Source of the DNA: Planctomycetota bacterium
Lineage (GTDB): Bacteria; Planctomycetota; UBA1135; UBA2386
Direction of reading: 5' to 3'
Length of the DNA stretch: 5,337 nucleotides
Assembly (NCBI GenBank): GCA_947455805.1
Contig: CANGSN010000248.1
Coordinates: forward strand, 1-5,337
Part shown: piece by piece, positions 1-5,337 of the stretch
Numbering within the stretch: position 1 is the stretch's first letter
Layout of the letters: the number at the start of each line of letters is the position of its first letter
The notes under the pieces: generated by a model
Told to the model about the DNA's origin: nothing
The model's input: the letters and a program-made list of their open reading frames with translations, nothing else
Database searches by the model: none
Program-made: the position numbers and the translations under genes

Positions 1-2640
1 AATCTCCGCGGCATCCAGCGTGATCGTCACCGGCGCACCGGCGACGACTTCGTTGGGCGTGCACCGCGCCAACCGCCGATACCGATCGCCGCGCCGCAGG
101 TAACACACCAGCGTCGCCGGGCCATCGTCGCCGACGACCACCGTGGCGCCCGGTGCATCGCGGCGCAGCACCACCGAACCGGCCTCCGGACGAAACAGGC
201 CCGCGAGATCACCCGACTGCCTCGAGCCGCCCTGGGGGAACGCGTACGAACCGCTCCGACGAGACGCCGCTGGCTGGGCATGGATGCTCAGCTGCAAGCC
301 TTCGGGGATCACCGCCGGATCGGCGAGCGCGATCTCGACGCGCGGCCACGGATCGACCCGCATCGCGAACTCCACCACGTCGGCCGGCACCACCGCTGTC
401 GTCGGACGGCAGCCTTCGCTGGCGACGAGGATTGTCTGCGCACGCATCGGCAACGGCAGCTTCGCGGGACGGCCGGAGACTCTCGCGCCGCACCACCGCT
501 GCGGATCCGCCTGCGGCTGCACGAACACCATGGCGGCCCGGGACAGGTCCTGGCCGCGCGCGTCGAGCAACCGCAGGTCGACGTGGCGCAGCGAAGCGCG
601 CAGGTCGAGCGGCTGGAGGCGCGGATCGCCACCGGCGGGCAGCGGCACGGCGACGTCGGCGACTTCGAGCAGCGGCTCGGAACTGCCGCGTAGGGTGACA
701 CGCAGTGTGTAGATGCCGGGCTCGACCGCCAACCACCTGCAGGTCGCCGCAGCGGCATCGCTCCCGCCGACGCTGGCGCGCCGGTTGTCCGCGGGGATGC
801 CGTTCCGTTCTTCGTCCTCGGGGATCCAACTGCGCGCCGGACCACCGACCAGATCGAACGCCAGCAGACTCCTGTCGGTATCGGCCGGCAGCAGGCACTC
901 GCACTGCAGCGACGCCGCCTCGCGCATCGGCACCACCAGATCGCCCTGTCCGAGCGCGAACTCGATCGGCGCCACCGGCAGGTACTCGCGCGCGGTGATG
1001 CGCAGGCGATAGCGCCCCGGCTCGATGCGGCCTCGCGCCATGAACACTCCGTCCTCGCCGAGGCCGACCTTCGGTTGCACGAGCGAACGCCACCTCACGG
1101 CCCCGGTGCTGCGATCGGCCGCCTCTTGTTCGAGCACCAACCAGGCGCCGTAGAGCTTAGTCTCGAAGCCATCGAGCCGCCCCCCACAGACCAGCGGCTC
1201 GCCGCCGAAGTGCAGGTCGCCGAGTTCGTTGATGCCGGCGTGCAGCTCGCGCGGCGGCAGCGCCAGGGACAGCTCCTGACGACCGAGCGGCATGAGCTCG
1301 AAGCGCTCCAGCGGCCAGGTTTCCTTGTCGCTCTTCGGCTTTCTCGAGACGTGCACGAACACCCCGCGATCGTCGGTCAGCAAACCGACGCTGCCGCCGC
1401 CCGTGCCGAGGCCGTAGTTCAGCAGCAAGCCCGTGTTCGCCATCGGCACTCCATCCGGGTCGAGCAGGCGGCCGCGCAGCACGAGCGCTTCGTTGGCGAA
1501 GTCGATCCGCAGCTCGCGCACTTCGCCGATCGCCAGCGCCGGCACCTCCTTCGAATCGAGGAACGGCACGTTCGTACCCCACGGCTTTGCGAACAACGGC
1601 ACGTCGGCCGGCAGCCAGCGGAACCAGGCCCAGCCGTCGTCGTCGACGCGCTCGTGGATGCCTCGGTTGTGGTCGCCGCCATCGCCTTTGGAGCCTCCGT
1701 ACACCCGCACAGTGTCGAGGCCGTGCACCGGCGCACCGGCGACCGTGCAGCGCACGCGCAGCGAGCCGGTCGGCGGCAGACGAAGCTCGATCGGCTCCGT
1801 CGGCAACGGCTTGCTCGGCTCGACGACTACCTGGGGAGCTGGCAGCCCAGGGATTGCGATGCCGACCACGCAGCCCGTCGTCGCATGACTCGCGTCGGGT
1901 CCACTGTGGCTCACGCGCAGCTGCTGCAAGTGGGCCAACGTCGCCATGCCCGCGGCATCGGTGAAGGCGTAGGTGTCGTGACTCGGATTCGCTCCGGAAC
2001 TCGCCTCGGTGCCGAACGACAGCCCGACACGCACCCGTTCCGCTGGCTGCCCTGCCGCATCCAGCACCCGCACGCGCAGCTGTTCGTCGCGCGCCAGCAG
2101 CAGCCGATGGCCCCCCTCGGGCGGCGGGTTGTTCGCGTAGATCGCGAGTTCGCCGTAGCGATCGCCGGCGCGCGCGAACACCTGACAGCCCTGCTTGTCG
2201 GCGACGACACGCAAGCGCCCGTCGCGATCGCTGCGCGCCCGACGGCCGAACTGCTGCGCCATGCGCTCCTGGCTTTCCCAGAGTTCGCGAGCCTGTTCCT
2301 TCGGCAGCTGCTTCACCCGCTCGCGGGTCGTGGCATCGCTCCAAAACGCCTCCGCGTCCGCGACCGGCTGCTGCGTCGCCGCGTCTACGACGAGGATGTC
2401 GAACGTCGCCGTCGCTGCGGCCTTCGGCGTCGGCGCGGCCGCATCGACGGCGGCGGAACGTTCGGGCTCCGGCGCGCGTGTGTTCGCAGGCACAGCCGCA
2501 GTCGGCGCAACCTTGTTCACGATCGATGGCGGCTCGGCGGGAAGCGGCACCGCGTCGTCACCGCGCGACCACCACCACAGCGACAGCAGCAGCACGAGCG
2601 CCACCAGCGACAGCCACAGCGTTTCCCGAGCCTTCTTCAT
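1..2640 (-). CDS. Large membrane-anchored multi-domain beta-sandwich protein (carboxypeptidase regulatory-like), 3' end outside window
   Basis: I translated this frame from the ATG at 2640: it stays open for 880 codons to the left edge, so the C-terminus is missing. The N-terminus (MKKARETLW) is followed by one hydrophobic helix at about residues 8-25 ending in WWW and a charged RGDD. There is no obvious signal peptidase site, so an uncleaved N-in anchor is likely. A Pro/Ala-rich linker follows (about 30-77). The rest looks like serial beta-sandwiches: strand-turn units such as DILVVDAATQQPVADAEA (81-98), LRVRVLDAAGQPAERVRV (188-205), LVLRGRLLDPDGVP (386-399) and VDLRLLDARGQDL (687-699). Several are paired with a D/G-rich turn before a strand (SDRDGRLRV 137-145, TDAAGMATL 227-235, VDDDGWAWF 332-340, TDDRGVFVH 422-430). 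These features are typical of CarboxypepD_reg and similar Ig-like folds; no peptidase or other catalytic motif is visible. Frame and start are secure. The fold is inferred and the function unknown; location is probably periplasmic or cell surface. It is probably co-transcribed with the glycosyltransferases. Confidence 0.85.
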   Translation of the reverse strand, partial: MKKARETLWLSLVALVLLLSLWWWSRGDDAVPLPAEPPSIVNKVAPTAAVPANTRAPEPERSAAVDAAAPTPKAAATATFDILVVDAATQQPVADAEAFWSDATTRERVKQLPKEQARELWESQERMAQQFGRRARSDRDGRLRVVADKQGCQVFARAGDRYGELAIYANNPPPEGGHRLLLARDEQLRVRVLDAAGQPAERVRVGLSFGTEASSGANPSHDTYAFTDAAGMATLAHLQQLRVSHSGPDASHATTGCVVGIAIPGLPAPQVVVEPSKPLPTEPIELRLPPTGSLRVRCTVAGAPVHGLDTVRVYGGSKGDGGDHNRGIHERVDDDGWAWFRWLPADVPLFAKPWGTNVPFLDSKEVPALAIGEVRELRIDFANEALVLRGRLLDPDGVPMANTGLLLNYGLGTGGGSVGLLTDDRGVFVHVSRKPKSDKETWPLERFELMPLGRQELSLALPPRELHAGINELGDLHFGGEPLVCGGRLDGFETKLYGAWLVLEQEAADRSTGAVRWRSLVQPKVGLGEDGVFMARGRIEPGRYRLRITAREYLPVAPIEFALGQGDLVVPMREAASLQCECLLPADTDRSLLAFDLVGGPARSWIPEDEERNGIPADNRRASVGGSDAAAATCRWLAVEPGIYTLRVTLRGSSEPLLEVADVAVPLPAGGDPRLQPLDLRASLRHVDLRLLDARGQDLSRAAMVFVQPQADPQRWCGARVSGRPAKLPLPMRAQTILVASEGCRPTTAVVPADVVEFAMRVDPWPRVEIALADPAVIPEGLQLSIHAQPAASRRSGSYAFPQGGSRQSGDLAGLFRPEAGSVVLRRDAPGATVVVGDDGPATLVCYLRRGDRYRRLARCTPNEVVAGAPVTITLDAAEI

Positions 2641-2650
2641 GGACGAGCGA

Positions 2651-2655
2651 CCTCC
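2651..2655 (-). promoter_or_regulatory. Ribosome binding site of the large anchored protein
   Basis: Read on the minus strand this is GGAGG (inside GGTGGAGGT), ending 10 bases before the ATG at 2640. The spacing is slightly long but acceptable. Together with the MKK plus hydrophobic helix that follows, it supports that ATG as the start. The spacer 2641-2701 shows no terminator-like hairpin, consistent with read-through from the upstream glycosyltransferase gene. Confidence 0.6.
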
Positions 2656-2701
2656 ACCCCACACCACCCGAAGCCGACGACGAACAGCAGCCAGCGTGCC
2701 G

Positions 2702-3655
2702 TCAGCGCGCGAGCCAGCGCGCGACGTCGGCAGCACCAGCGCGATGGCCGAACAAGCCCGCGAACGTGCCACACAGCTTTGCCCACGCCGGCCGCAGGCC
2801 CGACGACAGCACCAACGGCCACGCCAGCACGTCGCAGCAGAACCAACCGAGCCAGCCGCGCAGGGTGCCGCGTGCCTTCAGATGGCGCACGGCATTGCAC
2901 GCCATCAGGTACTTCCGCAGCGGCGAGCGCCCACCACCCGACGATTGCCCGGCGGCGTGTTCGACGCGCACCCACGGCAGCCAGACGATCTTGCCGCCGC
3001 GCGCGCGCAGACGTTCGCAGAGGTCGACGTCTTCCCAATACATGAAATAGGCGTCGTCGAAGCCGCCGAGGGCGTGCACCAGGTCGGTGCGGAACAGCAC
3101 GCAGGCGCCGGGCAGGAACTCGACCGCTTCGGGACCGCTGCTGGTCGGCGCCGGCGGCCCGTTGTGCCCGCACAAGACGAGGCCGTTCGGCACGAACGCG
3201 GTGCGGCCGCCTTGCGCCCACACCGTGCCGTCCGGGTGCAACACCGTCGGTCCGACGGCGGCGACCGAGGCATCGAGGTCGAGCACCGAGACCAGTGGCG
3301 CCAGGAAGTCGGCGCCAAGCCGCAGGTCGTTGTTGAGGACGAGCGCGTAGGCGCAGCCCAGTTCGTGCGCGCGCCGGAACCCGGCGTTCATGCCGCCGGT
3401 GAAGCCGCGGTTGTCGGGCAGCGCCAGCAGCTCGACGCTGTGCGCGCCCGGCTGTTCGCGCAGCGCCGCGGCGATGCCGGTGCGCAGCGAAGCGAGCTCC
3501 GCTTCGCCGGAGCCATTGTCGAGCACGACGACGTGCATCGGGGTCGAACGCACCGCCAGCAGGTCGGCGAGGCAGCGCAGCGTCAGGTCGGCGCGCCGCC
3601 AGTTCAGCAGCAGGGCGGCGATGCGCGGGGCCTTCGGCGCCGTGCGCTCAACCAC
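2702..3655 (-). CDS. Family 2 glycosyltransferase, rhamnosyltransferase (WbbL/RfbF)-like
   Basis: Encodes 317 residues, a normal length for this family. It should transfer a sugar from a nucleotide-sugar donor to a glycan or lipid-linked acceptor in the cytoplasm or at the inner membrane face. GT-A fold motifs appear in the expected order: LLLNWRR at 15-21 (first strand), VVLDNGSG at 43-50 (nucleotide binding, D46), NRGFTGGMNAG at 82-92, the metal/nucleotide site LNND at 107-110 in place of DxD, GACVLFRTDLV at 183-193, and the acceptor/base region YWEDVDLCERLRARG at 206-220 (E208, D209). A conserved-type histidine follows in VEH (233). This pattern matches the WbbL-type rhamnosyltransferase branch, but donor and acceptor cannot be read from sequence. 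A hydrophobic stretch at about 268-284 may attach it to the membrane. The start is GTG at 3655, overlapping the preceding gene's stop, with GGAGG just upstream. Translational coupling is likely. Confidence 0.93.
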   Translation of the reverse strand: MVERTAPKAPRIAALLLNWRRADLTLRCLADLLAVRSTPMHVVVLDNGSGEAELASLRTGIAAALREQPGAHSVELLALPDNRGFTGGMNAGFRRAHELGCAYALVLNNDLRLGADFLAPLVSVLDLDASVAAVGPTVLHPDGTVWAQGGRTAFVPNGLVLCGHNGPPAPTSSGPEAVEFLPGACVLFRTDLVHALGGFDDAYFMYWEDVDLCERLRARGGKIVWLPWVRVEHAAGQSSGGGRSPLRKYLMACNAVRHLKARGTLRGWLGWFCCDVLAWPLVLSSGLRPAWAKLCGTFAGLFGHRAGAADVARWLAR

Positions 3656-4703
3656 AGAGCCTCCGCACGATGCGCCAGTAGCCGCAGAAGAAGCGGTCGA
3701 GCGAGCGGCGCAGCGCCGCGGCGAAGCCCTTCTCGGCGAGGCCCGGGTTCAGCGTCACCGGGGCGGCGATCAGCAGGTCGCGGTCGGGCACGGTGCGCCC
3801 GCGCTGCGCCGCCTTGCGCGCGCGGACCGCCTTCGGCAGCAGGCACAGCAGTTCCCACTTCCCTCGCAGCCAGTCGCCGAGGTGGCCGCGGCGCACGCCG
3901 AACGCCGCGTAGACGATGCCGTAGAGCAGCTGGGCCGGCACCGTCAGCCAGAACGTGCGCCAGCGCATGCAGGTGATCAGCACGTACCAGCGGTTCCGGC
4001 TGTGCAGGAACGTGCGGCGGCCGGGGTAGCGCCCTTCGCCGCGCACCGACAGGCCGGCGGTGCCGGCGAGGTGCGTGCACAGGGCTTCGGGGCACAGCCA
4101 GACGGTGTGGCCGCGCATGCGCAGCTTGTAGGAGAACTCGTTGTCCTCGTAGAGGATGAACAGGTTCTCGTCGAAGCCAGAGACCTCCTGGTAGACGCTG
4201 CGTTTGGTCAGGAAGCACAGCGCGATGGCGGCGCCGATCGGACCGTCGGGGTCGTCGGCTTCCTGCCGGGGGCGGTACCAGTTGCGCAGCACCAGCGTGC
4301 CGAGGAAGTGGAGGTCGCCGCCGTCGTAGTGCACGACGTTCTCGTCGTCGCCACACAGCGAGCGGGCCTGCACCATCGCCGCGCGCGGGTCCTGGTCCAT
4401 GCGGGCGAGCAGGGCGGCGACGGCGCCAGGGTGCAGCACGACGTCGTTGTCGACGAACAGCAGCCGCTCGTGGGTCACCGCGGCGGCGCCGACGTTGCGC
4501 GCGTGGCAGGGCCCGCGGTTGTCGCCGGTGTCGACCACCCGGACCTGCGGATAGCGGCTCTGCACGAGCTCGCGCGAACCGTCGGTCGAGTGGTTGTCGA
4601 CGACCACGACCTCGGCGGGCGCAGGGACTTGCGCCAGCAGGTTGTCGAGGCAGCGCGGCAGGTAGGCGCAGCCGTTCCAGTTGACGACGATCGCGGCGTA
4701 CAC
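3648..4703 (-). CDS. Family 2 glycosyltransferase with extended C-terminal tail
   Basis: Encodes 351 residues and begins directly with the GT-A fold: AIVVNWNG at 4-11, EVVVVDNHSTDGS at 31-43 (D36), TGDNRGPCHARNVG at 59-72, the DxD site FVDNDVVLHPG at 83-93 (D85, D87), and the acceptor/catalytic region GFDENLFILYEDNEFSYKLR at 176-195 (E186, D187). H211 and RNRWY at 236-240 follow, as in other COG1216-type enzymes. Expected role: sugar transfer from a nucleotide-sugar during surface polysaccharide or glycan assembly; donor unknown. After the catalytic domain come a hydrophobic segment (about 249-269) and a basic tail to 351, which could hold the enzyme on the inner membrane. The start is GTG at 4703. 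An in-frame TGA lies at 4746-4748 and the 14 codons between contain no ATG, GTG or TTG, so this is the only standard start. No Shine-Dalgarno sequence is visible before it. It overlaps the next gene by 8 bases and is the first gene of the apparent operon. Confidence 0.94.
   Translation of the reverse strand: MYAAIVVNWNGCAYLPRCLDNLLAQVPAPAEVVVVDNHSTDGSRELVQSRYPQVRVVDTGDNRGPCHARNVGAAAVTHERLLFVDNDVVLHPGAVAALLARMDQDPRAAMVQARSLCGDDENVVHYDGGDLHFLGTLVLRNWYRPRQEADDPDGPIGAAIALCFLTKRSVYQEVSGFDENLFILYEDNEFSYKLRMRGHTVWLCPEALCTHLAGTAGLSVRGEGRYPGRRTFLHSRNRWYVLITCMRWRTFWLTVPAQLLYGIVYAAFGVRRGHLGDWLRGKWELLCLLPKAVRARKAAQRGRTVPDRDLLIAAPVTLNPGLAEKGFAAALRRSLDRFFCGYWRIVRRLCG
3660..3664 (-). promoter_or_regulatory. 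Ribosome binding site inside the 3' end of the upstream glycosyltransferase gene
   Basis: Minus-strand GGAGG lies 4 bases before the GTG at 3655 and within the last codons of the preceding gene. The short spacing and GTG start suggest that expression depends partly on ribosomes terminating at the TGA at 3648-3650. It favours GTG 3655 over more internal starts, as does the short MVERTAPKAPR segment leading directly into the first GT-A strand. Confidence 0.55.
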
Positions 4704-4755
4704 GAGGCGCGCGGATGCTAGTGTCGCGTCGCCGGACGCGGAGCGTCAGGGCGGG

Positions 4756-4789
4756 AAAACCGGGTGGCTGCCCCGTCCGGCAGCCACCC
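4756..4789 (-). terminator. Strong hairpin with short T-run, terminator or leader attenuator
   Basis: A perfect 11-base-pair stem is formed by 4762-4772 (GGGTGGCTGCC) and 4779-4789 (GGCAGCCACCC) around a 6-base loop (4773-4778). On the minus strand the stem is followed by GG and then TTTT (4759-4756), the layout of an intrinsic terminator with a weak T-run. The plus-strand side has no T-run directly after the stem. It sits 52 bases before the glycosyltransferase start at 4703. It may end an upstream minus-strand transcript, or attenuate transcription into the operon if the promoter lies further right. Confidence 0.6.
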
Positions 4790-5158
4790 TCCCTTGCACA
4801 TCTCTCTACCGGTCGGTGGCCCCGCCCGCACGGTGGTTCGCCGCACGTTCGGTTCCGGCCGCCCGGATGCGCGGACGCCTGGGAAGACGCCCACGATGGA
4901 AGGGCGACGTTTCCAGACGGATGGCCAAGGCAATGCAGAAAAATCCCTCGGCCGTGCCGTGGAGCCGACCGCCAGGCGGCCCACCGACGCCAGCGCCACG
5001 GCCCCGGGGACGAGGCCGACATGCTGCGGCGAGAACGTCCCGGCCCGGGGACGGCGAGCGCCCCCGGGCCGAAGACTCGATTCGCGAGAACCGGTGCCCG
5101 AGCCCCCTGGCCGCCGTTCCCTTTCCATCCTGCACCTCGGCTCTCGTTCCTTGCCTCG
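4790..5158. other. Gap without a convincing gene
   Basis: No reading frame here gives a protein-like translation: those available are dominated by Arg, Pro, Gly and Ser, lack recognisable motifs and lack ribosome binding sites. I checked for tRNA T-loops and for the conserved cores of RNase P, SRP RNA and tmRNA and recognised none. One A-rich patch (about 4937-4943, GAAAAAT) stands out, but I could not assign a convincing -35/-10 promoter pair on either strand. The region presumably holds the promoter of the minus-strand operon and perhaps a leader or small RNA ending at the hairpin at 4762-4789. Confidence 0.5.
5041..5071. repeat. GC-rich inverted repeat (hairpin)
   Basis: Positions 5041-5050 (CGGCCCGGGG) pair perfectly with 5062-5071 (CCCCGGGCCG), a 10-base-pair stem with an 11-base loop. 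Neither strand has a following T-run, so it is not a standard terminator. The 10-base word CCCGGGGACG in the left arm and loop start (5044-5053) also occurs at 5003-5012. It could be part of a structured RNA or chance in very GC-rich DNA. Confidence 0.4.
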
Positions 5159-5337
5159 ATGCAGGAACATCTTTCGGACGACGTCCCGGTGGCTCGCGCA
5201 CGGTGGCAGAGCGAGCGCAAGCTGGCGAGCGGACGCCAGATCGCAGGTTTTCCACCGCGGGTGCCGGCGCCGCGGCCGGCGAACGCTCAACCAGCCACGG
5301 ATCCGTCGCCGTCGGCCTCGGCTGCGGCCAAGGCGAC
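5159..5337 (+). CDS. Possible start of a divergent gene, hypothetical, cut by right edge
   Basis: From the ATG at 5159 the plus strand is open to the edge (59 codons). The translation begins MQEHLSDDVPVARARWQSER, a mixed charged composition unlike the Arg/Pro/Gly-rich shadow frames. It then becomes a Pro/Ala/Ser-rich stretch (about residues 32-59) resembling a linker. Against it: no Shine-Dalgarno sequence precedes the ATG, the frame stays open far upstream (another in-frame ATG at 5021), and third-position G/C is about three quarters, lower than in the glycosyltransferase genes. No family is recognised. If real, it is transcribed away from the glycosyltransferase operon. Confidence 0.22.
   Translation, partial: MQEHLSDDVPVARARWQSERKLASGRQIAGFPPRVPAPRPANAQPATDPSPSASAAAKA

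Noticed and set aside
1157..2344. Minus-strand open frame of 395 codons inside the large protein gene
   Set aside because: It is out of frame with the 880-codon reading frame, Arg/Ala/Gly-rich and without a membrane segment or domain pattern; the longer frame explains the region better.
1075..3045. Long plus-strand open frame (656 codons) opposite the large protein gene
   Set aside because: It is antisense to a frame with far better coding properties; its translation is rich in Arg, Gln, His and Ala with no recognisable domain. Such antisense openness is expected where the true gene has high G/C at third positions.
2195..3976. Plus-strand open frame of 593 codons crossing the large protein gene and both glycosyltransferases
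   Set aside because: It spans three genes on the other strand, including clear GT2 motifs, and its own product is low complexity (Ser/Arg/Ala) without motifs.
3390..4721. Plus-strand open frame of 443 codons opposite the glycosyltransferases
   Set aside because: It lies almost wholly antisense to well-supported GT2 genes; its Val/Ala/Glu/Gln-rich translation mirrors the codons of the true strand.
4827..5206. Ten-base direct repeat CGCACGGTGG at 4827-4836 and 5197-5206
   Set aside because: Only two copies 370 bases apart with no extension on either side; likely chance in GC-rich sequence, not an attachment site or operator pair.
3604..5220. Minus-strand open frame of 538 codons in a different frame from the glycosyltransferase
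   Set aside because: It overlaps the GT2 gene out of frame and its translation is Arg/Pro-rich throughout, typical of a shifted frame in GC-rich DNA.
4718..5290. Minus-strand open frames of 149-190 codons upstream of the operon
   Set aside because: Their translations are dominated by Arg, Pro and Gly, no ribosome binding site or motif is visible, and the longer one runs through the terminator-like hairpin.
5287..5337. Possible C-terminal tail of a minus-strand gene (16 codons ending EADGDGSVAG then TGA)
   Set aside because: The composition is plausible and it would explain a downstream terminator, but 16 codons at an edge are too few to support a gene, and the plus strand of the same bases reads equally well.

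Overview
This window is GC-rich bacterial DNA whose supported genes all lie on the minus strand. Reading from right to left they are two family 2 glycosyltransferases that overlap by 8 bases (3648-4703, then 2702-3655), followed after 61 bases by a very long open reading frame. That frame starts at 2640 and runs without a stop through the left edge (880 codons visible). It encodes a membrane-anchored protein whose exterior part appears to be a chain of beta-sandwich domains resembling carboxypeptidase regulatory-like (CarboxypepD_reg) or bacterial Ig-like domains. High G/C at codon third positions, absence of stops and recognisable family motifs support these three genes. Several long open frames on the opposite strand are antisense shadows.

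Layout: 1-2640, large surface-type protein, 3' end outside the window; 2641-2701, short spacer with a ribosome binding site; 2702-3655, rhamnosyltransferase-like glycosyltransferase; 3648-4703, second glycosyltransferase with a longer C-terminal tail; 4704-5158, a stretch with no convincing gene but a strong terminator-like hairpin (minus-strand sense) and a second GC hairpin; 5159-5337, a weak candidate for the start of a divergent plus-strand gene.

The organism cannot be fixed from this window. High GC, large poorly conserved proteins built from regulatory-like beta-sandwiches, and paired cytoplasmic GT2 enzymes would fit a deep-branching planctomycete or another GC-rich Gram-negative lineage such as Myxococcota; this is an inference from gene style. 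The three genes are close enough to be one transcription unit. A reasonable reading is that the two glycosyltransferases add sugars to a cell-surface polysaccharide or glycan, and that the third gene makes an exported, membrane-tethered protein of unknown role. I find no mobile element, CRISPR array, tRNA or rRNA. I do not see clear evidence of a new defence or other novel system; the most unusual items are the large multi-domain protein and the hairpin-bearing leader region.
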